Shown: positions 30,176 to 40,166, numbered from the stretch's first letter. The stretch: DNA of 64,000 bases from Desulfobacteraceae bacterium (GCA_027068085.1 JAMOUQ010000004.1:62001-126000); one strand, 5' to 3'. The notes: generated by a model not told the origin, from the sequence alone. Program-made: numbers and translations.

Positions 30176-31354
30176 ATGAGCAGACAGGAACAAGCAGCCG
30201 CATCCGACCCTTTCTGGCTTGATCCCGGCAAGCGTGCCATTGCCTATCAGGTGGGGGTGTTGTGCATGGTCGGCCTGCTGGCCTACTACCTGGTCTCCAA
30301 TACCCTGACCAACCTGGAAAAGCAGAACATAGCCTCCGGTTTCGGTTTCATGCAGAAAGAGGCCTCGTTTGAAATCGGAGAGTCGCTGATTCCGTATTCA
30401 GCAGCCGATTCCTACGGCCGGGCCCTGCTCGTCGGCGCCCTCAACACCCTCAAGGTTTCTTTCATCGGTATCATTCTCACCACCTTGCTGGGCACCATCA
30501 TCGGCATAGCGCGCCTGTCGTCCAACTGGCTCGTTTCCCGCATGGCGGCCCTTTATATCGAGGTGATGCAGGATGTCCCGGTGCTGCTCCAGCTTTTTTT
30601 CTGGTATGCCATCTTCTACGAGACCCTGCCGTCTCCCAGGCAGGCCCTCAATCCTTTCAGCGGCGTTTTCCTTACCAACCGGGGCGTGGCAATGGCGGTG
30701 CCGGCTGCCCATCCCTGTCACAAGTACATGCTGGCGGCCTTCATCACGGCCTGTGTTCTGGCCTACCTGCTTCGCCGCTGGGCCAGAAAGCGCCAGGAAG
30801 CCACCGGACGGTACTTCCCGGTCGTTCCGGTTTCGGTCGCCGCCATAATCGGCCTGCCCCTGGCGGTCTGGTTTATCTTCGGGGCTCCCCTGGAAATGGA
30901 TGTGCCCAGGCTCCAGGGTTTCAACTTCAAGGGCGGTATAACCCTCAGCCCCGAGTTTATCGCCCTGCTGCTGGGGCTTGTTCTCTACACGGCGGCCTTC
31001 GTGGCCGAAGTGGTGCGGGCCGGAATCCAGTCGGTGAGCAAGGGACAGACCGAGGCCGCCATGGCCATAGGGCTCAAGCCGGGCCAGGTGCTCAACCTGG
31101 TTATCCTGCCCCAGGCCCTGCGGGTCATAATTCCGCCCCTTACCAGCCAGATGCTGAACCTGACCAAGAACAGCTCCCTGGCGGTGGCCATCGGCTTTCC
31201 GGATTTCGTCTCGGTGGCCAACACCACCATCAATCAGACCGGCCAGTCGATAGAAGGGGTGGCCCTGATAATGGCTGTTTACCTGATTTTCAGCCTTTCG
31301 ACCTCGGCCTTTATGAACTGGTACAACAAGAAGGTTAAACTGGTGGAAAGATAG
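30176..31354 (+). CDS. aapQ: Amino-acid ABC transporter permease
   Basis: A 392-residue inner-membrane protein of the HisM/GlnP family. The start at 30176 gives MSRQEQAAASDPFWLDPGKR. It has a first membrane segment (about 27-45), the periplasmic insert typical of AapQ, and the permease core with the EAA loop VVRAGIQSVSKGQTEAAMAIG followed by LVILPQALRVIIPPLTSQ. It pairs with AapM. The next gene begins five bases after its stop. Confidence 0.92.
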   Translation: MSRQEQAAASDPFWLDPGKRAIAYQVGVLCMVGLLAYYLVSNTLTNLEKQNIASGFGFMQKEASFEIGESLIPYSAADSYGRALLVGALNTLKVSFIGIILTTLLGTIIGIARLSSNWLVSRMAALYIEVMQDVPVLLQLFFWYAIFYETLPSPRQALNPFSGVFLTNRGVAMAVPAAHPCHKYMLAAFITACVLAYLLRRWARKRQEATGRYFPVVPVSVAAIIGLPLAVWFIFGAPLEMDVPRLQGFNFKGGITLSPEFIALLLGLVLYTAAFVAEVVRAGIQSVSKGQTEAAMAIGLKPGQVLNLVILPQALRVIIPPLTSQMLNLTKNSSLAVAIGFPDFVSVANTTINQTGQSIEGVALIMAVYLIFSLSTSAFMNWYNKKVKLVER

Positions 31355-31359
31355 TCGAA

Positions 31360-32457
31360 ATGGCCAGCGCTGAAGTCCATGACAAGATCGAGGATCTGAA
31401 ACCGCCGGTCATCCAGGTGGGTGTTATCGGATGGATCCGCTCCAATCTGTTCAACGGCTGGCTCAACAGCCTTCTGACCCTGGTCACCCTCTACATCCTG
31501 ATCAAGACCGTACCGCCGTTTATCCGCTGGGCCTTTCTGGATGCCGCCTGGAACACCAGCGGCCAGGCATGCCGTGCCAGCCAGGGGGCCTGCTGGTCGG
31601 TCGTGACCAAGAACCTGCGGTTCATCATCTTCGGATTCTATCCTTACCACCTTCACTGGCGGCCGTTGCTGGCGATGATCATGCTGTTTGTCCTGCTGTT
31701 TCTGAGCCGCGAGCGGACCAACTGGAAGCCGTGGCTGTTTTACAGCTGGCTGGTGGGCCTTGCGGCCATGGGACTGCTGATGCGCGGCGGGTTGCTGGGC
31801 CTGGAGCCGGTTGAAAGCAGCCAGTGGGGCGGCCTGCCCCTGACGTTGCTGCTTTCTGTCTTCGGCCTGGCGGCGGCCTATCCCCTGGGGGTGGTTCTGG
31901 CCCTGGGCCGCCGGAGCAGAATGCCGGCCATCCGCTATCTTTGCGTGGTCTACATCGAGCTTATCCGCGGGGTTCCCCTGATCAGCCTCCTGTTCATGGC
32001 CTCGATCATCTTTCCCCTCTTTCTGCCAGAGGGCCTCACCATCAACAAGATCCTGCGGGCCCAGGTGGCCATAATCCTTTTCACCGCCGCCTATATCGCC
32101 GAGGTGGTCCGGGGCGGGCTGCAGGCCATGCCCAAGGGGCAATACGAGGCCGCCGAGTCCCTGGGGCTCAACTACTATCAGACCATGCGCCTGGTAATCC
32201 TGCCCCAGGCCCTGAAGATAGTGATACCGCCCACCGTCAGCATTCTCATCTCGGCTTTCAAGGACACCTCCCTGGTGGTGATCATCGCCCTGTTCGATGT
32301 TCTCAAAACGACCCAATCGGTGCTGTCCAATCCGGAATGGATGGGCTTCAGCCGTGAAGCGTATATTTTCCTGGCCCTGCTGTATTTCCTGGGCTGTTTT
32401 TCCATGTCCAACTACAGCCGCAAGCTTGAAAAGGAGCTTTCGGCCGGAGAACTATGA
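31360..32457 (+). CDS. aapM: Amino-acid ABC transporter permease
   Basis: A 365-residue inner-membrane permease, partner of AapQ. It contains multiple membrane segments and the EAA motif VVRGGLQAMPKGQYEAAESLG followed by LVILPQALKIVIPPTVSI. The N-terminal 150 residues hold the extra membrane region characteristic of AapM. It lies between aapQ and the ATPase gene. Confidence 0.92.
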   Translation: MASAEVHDKIEDLKPPVIQVGVIGWIRSNLFNGWLNSLLTLVTLYILIKTVPPFIRWAFLDAAWNTSGQACRASQGACWSVVTKNLRFIIFGFYPYHLHWRPLLAMIMLFVLLFLSRERTNWKPWLFYSWLVGLAAMGLLMRGGLLGLEPVESSQWGGLPLTLLLSVFGLAAAYPLGVVLALGRRSRMPAIRYLCVVYIELIRGVPLISLLFMASIIFPLFLPEGLTINKILRAQVAIILFTAAYIAEVVRGGLQAMPKGQYEAAESLGLNYYQTMRLVILPQALKIVIPPTVSILISAFKDTSLVVIIALFDVLKTTQSVLSNPEWMGFSREAYIFLALLYFLGCFSMSNYSRKLEKELSAGEL

Positions 32458-32489
32458 CCGGCACAACCCTGGAATATTGAGAGGCCCCG

Positions 32490-33266
32490 ATGAACTCCGA
32501 AGCAAAGAATACTTCTGAACCGGATACCGGCAGCCGGCCGATAATCCAGATTATCGACATGCACAAGTGGTTCGGTGAATTCCACGTCCTGAAAGGGATC
32601 AACCTCGAGGTCCAGAAGAAGGAAAGAATCGTAATCTGCGGCCCTTCCGGTTCCGGCAAATCCACCCTGATCCGCTGCATAAACCGTCTGGAGGAACACC
32701 AGCGGGGTAAGATAATCGTCGACGGTATCGAGCTTACCAACAACATAAAGAACATCGAAAAGATCAGGGCCGAAGTGGGGATGGTCTTTCAGCACTTCAA
32801 TCTCTTTCCCCACCTGACGATTCTGGAAAACCTGACCCTGGGGCCCATCTGGGTGCGCAAGGTGCCCAAAAAAGAAGCCGAAGAGACCGCCATGTACTAC
32901 CTGGAAAAGGTCCACATCGCCGAGCAGGCCCAAAAATACCCGGGGCAGCTCTCGGGCGGGCAGCAGCAGCGGGTGGCCATCGCCCGCAGCCTGTGCATGG
33001 CGCCCAAGGTGATGCTGTTCGACGAGCCCACATCCGCCCTGGACCCGGAAATGATCAAGGAAGTCCTCGATGTCATGATCGAGCTGGCCCAGGAGGGCAT
33101 GACCATGATCGTGGTCACCCATGAGATGGGCTTTGCCAAGAGCGTGGCCCACCGGGTGCTTTTCATGGACTACGGCCAGATCGTGGAAAGCAACACGCCG
33201 GACGAGTTCTTCGACAACCCGCAGCACGAACGCACCAAGCTTTTCCTGAGCCAGATCCTGCACTGA
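32490..33266 (+). CDS. aapP: Amino-acid ABC transporter ATP-binding protein
   Basis: A 258-residue ATPase of the GlnQ/HisP family. Walker [10 protein letters not shown] (about residue 52), Q-loop [11 protein letters not shown], signature [15 protein letters not shown], Walker [14 protein letters not shown] and the switch His in VTHEMGFA. It energises the AapQM permease. The operon ends with the bidirectional hairpin at 33352. Confidence 0.95.
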   Translation: MNSEAKNTSEPDTGSRPIIQIIDMHKWFGEFHVLKGINLEVQKKERIVICGPSGSGKSTLIRCINRLEEHQRGKIIVDGIELTNNIKNIEKIRAEVGMVFQHFNLFPHLTILENLTLGPIWVRKVPKKEAEETAMYYLEKVHIAEQAQKYPGQLSGGQQQRVAIARSLCMAPKVMLFDEPTSALDPEMIKEVLDVMIELAQEGMTMIVVTHEMGFAKSVAHRVLFMDYGQIVESNTPDEFFDNPQHERTKLFLSQILH

Positions 33267-33342
33267 TTGTCGCAGGCAGAAATTTGCGGGCACGGAATCC
33301 GGACAGGCTTTCCGGCCGGACCGGACATCGTCCAAGGCCTTC

Positions 33343-33384
33343 AAAAAAAAAGCCGCCGCTGTTTTTAGCGGCGGCTCAAGTTTT
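33343..33384. terminator. Bidirectional Rho-independent terminator
   Basis: GCCGCCGCT-GTTTTT-AGCGGCGGC (33352-33375) is flanked by a run of A on the left (33343-33351) and TTTTT on the right (33380-33384). It ends the aap operon and the convergent ornithine aminotransferase gene. Confidence 0.92.
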
Positions 33385-33404
33385 TGAAGCAGGCGGCGGT
33401 TCTG

Positions 33405-34688
33405 TTATTTGTCAATGAGCACTTTTTCCAGCCTTTCGGTCATGAAGTCGAGTTCGACATCGTCGATGACAAGCGGAGGCGAGATCCTGATGGTATGGCC
33501 GTGGCTGTCGTTGGCCAGCACGCCGAGATCGAGCAGGCGGCGGCAAAAATCCATGGCCCGTCCGCCCTTGATCTGGATGCCGATGAAAAGTCCCCTGCCG
33601 CGCACTTCGGCAACGTGGGGCGAGCGGGAGGCGATTTTCTCCAGCCTTTTCATCAGGCGCCGGCCCTGGTGGGAAGCTCGTTCGGCAAGCTTTTCCTCCA
33701 CCAGCACGTCCAGGGCGGCGATGCCGGCCACGCACGCCAGGGGATAGCCGCCGTAGGTGGAGCCGTCGGAGCCGACCGAGAATACCAGATCCATCAGCTC
33801 GGCGTTGGTGACAAAGACCGACAGGGGCACCAGCCCGCCGGAAATGGCCTTGCCCAGTATCAGGCCGTCGGGAATCACGTTTTCGTGCTGGAAGCAAAAG
33901 CGCCTGCCGGTTCTTCCCAGGCCGACCTGGATTTCGTCGAAAAGCAGCAGCAGGTCGTGGCGGTCGGCGATCTGGCGCAGGCCCTCCAGAAAACCGGCCG
34001 GCGGCACGTTCATTCCGCCTTCTCCCTGGAACGGTTCCGCCAGGATGGCGCAGGTGTTGGGGTTGACAGCCTTTTGAACCGCGTCCAGGTCTCCGAAGGG
34101 CACCGACACGAAACCGGGGGTCAGCGGTCCGAAGCCCTGCCTGTACTTTTCGGTGGTGGCAAAGGAGACCACGGTGATCATCCGGCCGTGGAAGTTGTTG
34201 TCGAAGACGATGATCTCCTGCTTGCCGTCGGCAATCCCCTTGACTTTCCAGCCGTAGTAGCGGGCGGCCTTGATGGCCGTCTCCACCGATTCCACCCCGC
34301 CGTTTTTGGGAAGCACCTTGTTGCCGTTTTTGCCGAAGCGCGGGCCAAGCTGGGGCGTCAGCTCGGCCACCTTGTTGAGAAACAGCCCCAGGGGGTCGGT
34401 ATAGACCACGTTGGAGATCACCGAAGCGTAGTTGCCGGCCAGGGCCTTTTGGAGGGCTTCGACGATCCGGGGATGGTGATGGCCGCAGTTGGCCGCCGAA
34501 TAGGCTGCCAGGCAGTCGAGATATCTTTTGCCCCGGATGTCGGTCAGCCAGCAGCCCCGGGCCTGGCGGATGACGACGCGGTGGCGTTCGTAATGGTGGG
34601 CGCCGTAATTTTCCTCCATTTCGAAGATCAGATCGTCGGGGATCTGGGAATAGCCGGTTGGGTGGTTGGAAACGATGTTTTTTAACAT
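33405..34688 (-). CDS. rocD: Ornithine/acetylornithine-type aminotransferase
   Basis: A 427-residue class III PLP aminotransferase. From the ATG at 34688 the protein begins MLKNIVSNHPTGYSQIPDDL; the in-frame codon at 34721 adds 11 non-conserved residues and would overlap the upstream regulator gene. Motifs: the PLP-site NGGVESVETAIKAARY, FHGRMITVVSF, AEPFQGEGGMN, LLLFDEIQVGLGRTG, and the Schiff-base lysine in LILGKAISGGLVPLS. The closest class is ornithine-oxo-acid transaminase, making glutamate semialdehyde from ornithine, though acetylornithine or other omega-amino acids are possible. It follows a TrmB-type regulator by 25 bases, presumably its controller. Confidence 0.82.
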   Translation of the reverse strand: MLKNIVSNHPTGYSQIPDDLIFEMEENYGAHHYERHRVVIRQARGCWLTDIRGKRYLDCLAAYSAANCGHHHPRIVEALQKALAGNYASVISNVVYTDPLGLFLNKVAELTPQLGPRFGKNGNKVLPKNGGVESVETAIKAARYYGWKVKGIADGKQEIIVFDNNFHGRMITVVSFATTEKYRQGFGPLTPGFVSVPFGDLDAVQKAVNPNTCAILAEPFQGEGGMNVPPAGFLEGLRQIADRHDLLLLFDEIQVGLGRTGRRFCFQHENVIPDGLILGKAISGGLVPLSVFVTNAELMDLVFSVGSDGSTYGGYPLACVAGIAALDVLVEEKLAERASHQGRRLMKRLEKIASRSPHVAEVRGRGLFIGIQIKGGRAMDFCRRLLDLGVLANDSHGHTIRISPPLVIDDVELDFMTERLEKVLIDK

Positions 34689-34713
34689 GAATTCACCTCG
34701 GACTCGTTGATGT

Positions 34714-35502
34714 TCAGGCATCTTCTTTGATCAAACGGTAGATGCGCTTTTCCCGTTCGGTCAAAGGCTCCTGCCGGTCATAGGTTTTTTCGAGAAAATA
34801 GTGGTAAAAATCGTGCCGCAGGCTGTCGCGGTTGGCGATGACGAACCACTTGTTGCGCGTCCAGCTTATGGACGATGAATCCTCCCGGCCCGATTCGAAG
34901 ATTCCGACCAGGGCCTCTTTCTTGTCGGCGATGACGTCGAAGGAACGGCCGCCGATGGTTTCCACCAGGTTTTCGGTATCCGGGTGGATGACCTGGACGT
35001 CGAAGGTCAGGGGCACCCGGCCCATGGCGATGTAGCGGATGGCAACGCCGCGCTTTTCGGCCTTCTTCAGGTCCTTTTCCAGCAGCTGCCCGGACCGGGG
35101 AAAGAGCCTGACGTACAGCTCCCGGCCGGCGGCGCTTATCATCTGACGGGCTTTCTGAATGACGGCGTCGTATCCCCGGACGGACCAGATGTACTCGTAG
35201 GCCAGGTTGCGGGCAGGCTCGGAGAGCCTTTCCTTGAGTGCCTCGAGGCCGTCGTCGAACTGGGCCTGAAGACGCTTGAACAGCTCCTGTGGCGGCAGGG
35301 GAACGTAGAGGCCGCTTTCGACCTCCATCACAACGCCCTTGCGTACCAGGTTGCGCAGCACGTCGTATATCCTGGAACGGGCAATACCCGAAATCCTGCT
35401 CAGCTGGGAGCCGTTGGCCGGGTGATTGGCCGCCAGGGCCAGATAGCAATTTATTTCGTACCGTGAAAAGCCGAGGCTTTTCAGTTTTTCAAGATCCTGC
35501 AT
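34714..35502 (-). CDS. TrmB-family transcriptional regulator
   Basis: A 262-residue regulator. The N-terminal winged helix (residues 8-75) includes SGFSRYEINCYLALA and QLSRISGIARSRIYDVLRNLVRKG, the TrmB recognition helix. The C-terminal two thirds form the phospholipase-D-like ligand-binding domain (YIWSVRGYDAVIQKARQMI, RELYVRLFP). TrmB proteins sense sugars in archaea; here the co-transcribed aminotransferase suggests an amino-acid-related ligand. A 20-base dyad 12 bases upstream of its ATG is a likely autoregulatory operator. Confidence 0.87.
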   Translation of the reverse strand: MQDLEKLKSLGFSRYEINCYLALAANHPANGSQLSRISGIARSRIYDVLRNLVRKGVVMEVESGLYVPLPPQELFKRLQAQFDDGLEALKERLSEPARNLAYEYIWSVRGYDAVIQKARQMISAAGRELYVRLFPRSGQLLEKDLKKAEKRGVAIRYIAMGRVPLTFDVQVIHPDTENLVETIGGRSFDVIADKKEALVGIFESGREDSSSISWTRNKWFVIANRDSLRHDFYHYFLEKTYDRQEPLTEREKRIYRLIKEDA

Positions 35503-35514
35503 CCGGTCCTCCGT

Positions 35515-35534
35515 GTTGCTACCAAGATAGCAAC
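35515..35534 (-). promoter_or_regulatory. Palindromic operator for the TrmB-type regulator
   Basis: GTTGCTA-N6-TAGCAAC, perfect seven-base arms, ending 12 bases upstream of the regulator ATG, where bound protein would block transcription or early elongation of the regulator-aminotransferase operon. Confidence 0.65.
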
Positions 35535-35569
35535 CTAGAATTACCAATTATTTTCAGGGGTGTCAAGAT

Positions 35570-35662
35570 TGACAAATTCGCAAAAAGTCGCAACCGGTGA
35601 CCATGCCCCTGACCGGTAAAAATTCAAAATCCCAAGAGTCCGGACTTTTTGCGAGTTCATCA
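35570..35662. repeat. 93-bp inverted repeat with 20-base arms
   Basis: Left arm 35570-35589 and right arm 35643-35662 share a perfect 12-base core (TCGCAAAAAGTC / GACTTTTTGCGA) and match at about 16 of 20 positions overall. The interior has ACCGGT twice and no ORF. It may be a small non-autonomous mobile or dispersed element, or a long-stem transcript structure before der. Confidence 0.65.
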
Positions 35663-35773
35663 AGATTCAGAGCCGGACGACACGGGAAAGATTGACATCG
35701 GGTGCGGGCTCCGGCAATATCGGTCTGCCCCGGCAGGGCAAGACTGACGTTAGAAAGGTGAACAGACCAGCAA

Positions 35774-37126
35774 ATGAAGCCCGTAGTTGCCATAGTAGGC
35801 CGGCCCAACGTGGGCAAATCGACCCTTTTCAACCGGATTACCCGCAGCCGGGACGCCATCGTGGACGACACCCCCGGCGTCACCCGGGACCGGATCTGCG
35901 GACAGGCCCGGTGGGAAGACAAATCCTTCCTCCTGGTCGACACCGGAGGCTTTATCAGCGGCGATCCAGACGTCTTTGCCCCCCATATCCGCAGCCAGGT
36001 CCGCCAGGCGGTCGCAGAGGCCGACGCCGTCATCATGCTCCTGGACGGAAAAGGCGGATTGTCGCCCTACGACAGCGACCTGCTGCAGCTTCTGCGCAGA
36101 AGCGGCAAAAAGGTCTTTTACGCCGTCAACAAGATAGACGGACCGGAGCGGGAAGATGCCCTGGACGAGTTCTACGCCCTGGGTATCGACGGTATCTATC
36201 CGCTTTCGGCCGAGCACGGCTACGGGGTTTCCGATCTCCTGGACGCCATTACAGACGGCCTTTGCGGTCCGGAAGAACCTGAAGATTCGGCCCTGATCAA
36301 AGTGGCGGTGGTGGGCCGGCCCAACGTGGGCAAGTCCTCGCTGATAAACAGGATGGTCGGAAATGAAAGGTTGCTGGTCAGCGATGTGGCCGGAACCACC
36401 CGGGATGCCGTGGATATCGAGATCCGGCGTCAAGATGGCAGCTATCTGCTGGTGGACACCGCCGGCATCCGGCGCAAGGCCAGGGTGAGGCAGAAACTTG
36501 AAAAATTTTCCATCGTCAGGGCCCTCAAGAGCCTGGAACGCTGCGACGTGGCCCTGATCATGCTGGATGCCAGCCAGGGCATCACCGAGCAGGATCTGAA
36601 GATCGCCGGCTATGCCTATCAGCGCGGCTGCGGGTGCATCTTCCTGGGAAACAAGTGGGATCTGGTGGACAAAGAGGCTGTCTCGGTCCGCAAGTTCAGC
36701 CAGCAGGTCCACCTGAGTGCCGGGTTCATGCGGTTTGCCCCGGTGCTGACCGTCTCGGCCCTGACCGGCCAGAGGGTCAACCGGATCTTCAGGCTCATAG
36801 ACCAGGTCTGGCAGCAGTATACGACCCGCATCAACACCGGCCGGATCAACCGGATCATGGAGCAGGCCCTGCGTAACAACGAGCCGCCGCTTCACAGGGG
36901 CCGGCGGCTAAAGTTCAACTATACCACCCAGGTGGCCTCCGGACCGCCGACCTTCGTCTGCTTCGTCAACCATCCGGAGGCGGTCCATTTTTCCTACCGG
37001 CGCTACCTGTTGAACCAGATCCGCGAGGCTACCGGACTGGACAAGACGCCGATAAAACTTGTTTTCCGCACCAAGAGCGGCCGGAGGAATTATTCCGGCA
37101 GGAAAGGAAAACGGCGCGGCAGGTAA
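35774..37126 (+). CDS. der: GTPase Der (EngA), 50S ribosome assembly
   Basis: A 450-residue double GTPase required for large-subunit assembly. First G domain: [26 protein letters not shown] and NKID (residues 8-120). Second G domain from about 178: [30 protein letters not shown] and NKWD. A C-terminal KH-like domain follows, ending in a basic tail ([17 protein letters not shown]). Length and architecture are normal. It stands alone behind the inverted repeat at 35570, with rarA 37 bases downstream. Confidence 0.97.
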   Translation: MKPVVAIVGRPNVGKSTLFNRITRSRDAIVDDTPGVTRDRICGQARWEDKSFLLVDTGGFISGDPDVFAPHIRSQVRQAVAEADAVIMLLDGKGGLSPYDSDLLQLLRRSGKKVFYAVNKIDGPEREDALDEFYALGIDGIYPLSAEHGYGVSDLLDAITDGLCGPEEPEDSALIKVAVVGRPNVGKSSLINRMVGNERLLVSDVAGTTRDAVDIEIRRQDGSYLLVDTAGIRRKARVRQKLEKFSIVRALKSLERCDVALIMLDASQGITEQDLKIAGYAYQRGCGCIFLGNKWDLVDKEAVSVRKFSQQVHLSAGFMRFAPVLTVSALTGQRVNRIFRLIDQVWQQYTTRINTGRINRIMEQALRNNEPPLHRGRRLKFNYTTQVASGPPTFVCFVNHPEAVHFSYRRYLLNQIREATGLDKTPIKLVFRTKSGRRNYSGRKGKRRGR

Positions 37127-37162
37127 GATATCTGTGAACCTGAAAAGCGGCAGGCGGCGGCA

Positions 37163-38512
37163 ATGGACCTGTTCGAGCAGGAAGAAAACCGGGAGATTCC
37201 GAACCAGGGCCCCCTGGCAGACAGGATGAGGCCCCGCAGCCTTTCGGAATTCGTGGGCCAGGGCAAGGTCATGGGACCGGGCAGCCTGATCCGCCGGGCC
37301 ATCGACAGCGACCGGCTCTTTTCGATGATCCTTTGGGGACCGCCCGGTTGCGGCAAGACCACCCTGGCCAGGCTGATGGCCAAGCACACCCGTTGCAACT
37401 TCGTTCATTTTTCGGCCGTTTTGGCGGGCGTAAAACAGATCCGGCAGGTTATTGAAGAGGCCCGCCGCTCCAGAAGGATTCACCGGCGGCCGACAGTGCT
37501 TTTCGTCGACGAGATCCACCGCTTCAACAAATCCCAGCAGGACGCCTTCCTGCATCACGTGGAAAGCGGGCTCATCACCCTGATCGGCGCCACCACGGAG
37601 AATCCTTCCTTCGAGGTGATCTCACCGCTGCTTTCCCGCTGCCGGGTGATAAAACTGGAGCCGCTCGGCGGGGAAGAACTGGAGACCATCGTCAGACGGG
37701 CCCTGTCAGACAGCAAGAGGGGGCTGGGAGACCTGGGGCTTGACATCAGCCCCGGCGCGCTGGAATACTTGGTGGCCCTGGCCGGCGGGGATGCCAGGGC
37801 TGCCCTGAACAACCTGGAGATAGCGGCCTTTTTCGTCCATGACCGCAGGAAAGAAGGCGGCACCATCGAGCTCGAGGACCTGGAAGCGGCCCTTGTCAGC
37901 AAGGCCCCCCGCTATGACAAAAGCGGCGACCAGCATTACAACCTGATTTCGGCCTTTCACAAGAGCCTGCGGGGAAGCGACCCGGATGCGGCCCTCTACT
38001 GGCTGGCCAGGATGCTGGCCGCTGGCGAAGATCCTCTCTACATCGCCCGCCGGATGGTCCGCTTTGCCTCCGAAGACGTGGGCAATGCCGATCCTTACGC
38101 TCTCCAGCTTTCCCTGGCGGCCATGGAGGCTTTCCGTTTCCTGGGCCCGCCCGAAGGAGAGCTGGCCCTGGCCCAGGCGGCGGTCTACCTTGCCACGGCA
38201 CCAAAGAGCAACACGGTCTACAAGGCTTTCGGCCGCGTCCTCCAGGTGGCCCGCCGGACCGGCTCCCTGCCGGTGCCCATGCACATCCGCAACGCCCCCA
38301 CCGGCCTGATGAAGGAGATGGGTTACGGCAAGGGTTACAAGTACGCCCATGACTATGAGGGCGGTTTTACTGCCCAGCACTACCTGCCCGATGAACTCCG
38401 GGGCAATTTCTACTACTTTCCCAAGAACGCCGGTTACGAAAAGACCATCAAGCAGCGCCTCGATCACTGGCGCAGCCTGCTGGGCAAAAGCAGGAAACCG
38501 CCCGGCAGGTAG
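37163..38512 (+). CDS. rarA: Replication-associated recombination protein RarA (MgsA)
   Basis: A 449-residue AAA+ ATPase of the clamp-loader clade acting at stalled forks. N-terminal PLADRMRPRSLSEFVGQ, Walker A GPPGCGKTT, Walker B VLFVDEIHRFNKSQQD, sensor 1 GATTENPSFEV, and the RarA C-terminal tetramerisation region (DKSGDQHYNLISAFHKSLRGSDPDAALYW, and YKYAHDYEGGF...QHYLPDELRG). Probably co-transcribed with der. A strong hairpin follows. Confidence 0.96.
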   Translation: MDLFEQEENREIPNQGPLADRMRPRSLSEFVGQGKVMGPGSLIRRAIDSDRLFSMILWGPPGCGKTTLARLMAKHTRCNFVHFSAVLAGVKQIRQVIEEARRSRRIHRRPTVLFVDEIHRFNKSQQDAFLHHVESGLITLIGATTENPSFEVISPLLSRCRVIKLEPLGGEELETIVRRALSDSKRGLGDLGLDISPGALEYLVALAGGDARAALNNLEIAAFFVHDRRKEGGTIELEDLEAALVSKAPRYDKSGDQHYNLISAFHKSLRGSDPDAALYWLARMLAAGEDPLYIARRMVRFASEDVGNADPYALQLSLAAMEAFRFLGPPEGELALAQAAVYLATAPKSNTVYKAFGRVLQVARRTGSLPVPMHIRNAPTGLMKEMGYGKGYKYAHDYEGGFTAQHYLPDELRGNFYYFPKNAGYEKTIKQRLDHWRSLLGKSRKPPGR

Positions 38513-38532
38513 GCCTGGCCGGGATCGGGAAT

Positions 38533-38565
38533 GCTCACCGGGGAAGCGGCGCTGCCCCGGTGAGC
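38533..38565. terminator. Hairpin between convergent rarA and YeiH genes
   Basis: GCTCACCGGGG (38533-38543) pairs perfectly with CCCCGGTGAGC (38555-38565), 11 base pairs. There is little T run on either side; it probably ends both transcripts. Confidence 0.7.
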
Positions 38566-38585
38566 GTCCTGATAATACCGTTATC

Positions 38586-40166
38586 CTATCCGGCGATGTT
38601 GGGGATGGTCATGCCGTGGTGGAACAGATAGGCGATGATCACCGCCACCGGGATGATGAACAGGAAGAGGGCCACGAAGTAGACCCACACCATCCGGCCG
38701 AACTTGGCCTCGGCCAGTTTGCTGAAGTCGGTGATGATGCCCAGGCTCATGAAAGTGAGCATGAAGAACAGCTTCCGGAAGCCCTTTTCCACCGGCACGG
38801 CCCCGGCCTTGGCCGCCTTGAGCACGTGCATGCCTTCGGGCGCCCCGGCGCCGTTGAGGAAGAAAATAGCCAGGTAGATGAACCAGGCGGTGAAATAACC
38901 GAGCACGAACTTGGGGAAACGGTGCCAGACTTCGGATGCCATAACCGTCTCCCCCGGCCGGCGGTCGATCTTGTACACCCAGACCATGGCCAGCACGAAG
39001 GCCCACAGGCCGATGAACATGTCGATCCAGACCTTGGTCATGACGGCGGAGGTGGTGATGACGCCTTCGGGCCACTTGACCCGGCCGTTGGTTTCCACTT
39101 CGATCTTGTTGCGCAGGAATTCGTCCAGAAGGTCGCCGGCGGCGGCGTCGGCCCCGTCGGTCTTGACCGCCATGCCCATGGCCGAGCCTGCCACCAGGGG
39201 ATCACTGGTGCCCGGCCAGACGTGGGTGAAAAAACCCGGCAGCACGACCAGCTCGATGACCGCCCAGACCACGACCAGGGCCGAAACCATGATGGAGACG
39301 ACCGGCTTGGCCCTTACCGCGCCGCCGGTTGCCACGGCGGCCGACACGCCGCAGATGGATATCCCGGATCCCAGCACCGCCGCGGTCTTGCGCGGGAGCT
39401 TGAAAATTCTGCGGGCAATCAGATAGACACCGGGCCAGAAGATCATGTAGGCCACGATGGTTGCCACGGCGCCGGCCAGGAAAAGATGGCCTGTCAGGTC
39501 GGCCATCTGGTGACCGAGCTTGGCCGATGTGGCGGCAGCCTTGATGGGCAGATAGCCGACCTTGACCCCCAGGAATACGATGGCGGTCTTGATGAACCAT
39601 TCCGGCTTGGCCGCCTCGCTCAGATAGCTGGCGAATCCCTTGAAAAAGTTGCCGATGATCAGGCCGATGATCAGGGCCAGGATGAAAGAGGCTCCGCCGC
39701 CCAGGGAAAGGGCGAAGTTCAGGCCGTATTTGTGCCAGTTGGTCTTGTTGGCGGCAAAGAACGCATGGTGGCCGACGAACCAGGTGGCGATGGTGAGAAA
39801 GTAGATTATGGTCCAGCCTACGAAATAGCGCTTCAGGTCCCATTTCATGCAGTAAGCGCCGATGCAGGTGGCTATGGTGAAGATGACGTAGGTCCAGATT
39901 ATGCTCCACCAGCCCAGCCCCTTGTAGAAGGCCTTGGCGGTCAAGGAGTACTTGCTGCCCAGGGCATAGAAGGCGTGGCTGATGGAGCCGGTTCCGCCTT
40001 CAGGGACGTTGAAAACCCACTTCTTGGGATAAACCGCCCAGCCGACAAGGTCCACGCCGGCGATGGACAGCAAACCCAGGCCGAAAAAGAATAGTCCCAG
40101 CCAGACAGCCCACCAGTCTTCCTGGGTGAGCATGCCCGAGTACCATTTCCGGTTAACAGATGTCAT
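38586..40166 (-). CDS. YeiH-family putative sulfate/anion exporter
   Basis: A 526-residue multi-pass membrane protein of the YeiH (PSE, UPF0324) family: about 12 hydrophobic segments, with KTAIVFLGVKVGYLPIKAAA, KLPRKTAAVLGSGISICGVSAAVATGGAVRAKP (the signature) and LFFMLTFMSLGIITDFSKL near the C-terminus. It is longer than E. coli YeiH (about 350), with an N-terminal membrane extension and a large central hydrophilic loop. Homologues are proposed to export sulfate or sulfite, for example during sulfonate breakdown. It is the third gene of an operon with a small membrane protein and a DUF5395 protein behind a sigma-54 promoter. Confidence 0.85.
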   Translation of the reverse strand: MTSVNRKWYSGMLTQEDWWAVWLGLFFFGLGLLSIAGVDLVGWAVYPKKWVFNVPEGGTGSISHAFYALGSKYSLTAKAFYKGLGWWSIIWTYVIFTIATCIGAYCMKWDLKRYFVGWTIIYFLTIATWFVGHHAFFAANKTNWHKYGLNFALSLGGGASFILALIIGLIIGNFFKGFASYLSEAAKPEWFIKTAIVFLGVKVGYLPIKAAATSAKLGHQMADLTGHLFLAGAVATIVAYMIFWPGVYLIARRIFKLPRKTAAVLGSGISICGVSAAVATGGAVRAKPVVSIMVSALVVVWAVIELVVLPGFFTHVWPGTSDPLVAGSAMGMAVKTDGADAAAGDLLDEFLRNKIEVETNGRVKWPEGVITTSAVMTKVWIDMFIGLWAFVLAMVWVYKIDRRPGETVMASEVWHRFPKFVLGYFTAWFIYLAIFFLNGAGAPEGMHVLKAAKAGAVPVEKGFRKLFFMLTFMSLGIITDFSKLAEAKFGRMVWVYFVALFLFIIPVAVIIAYLFHHGMTIPNIAG

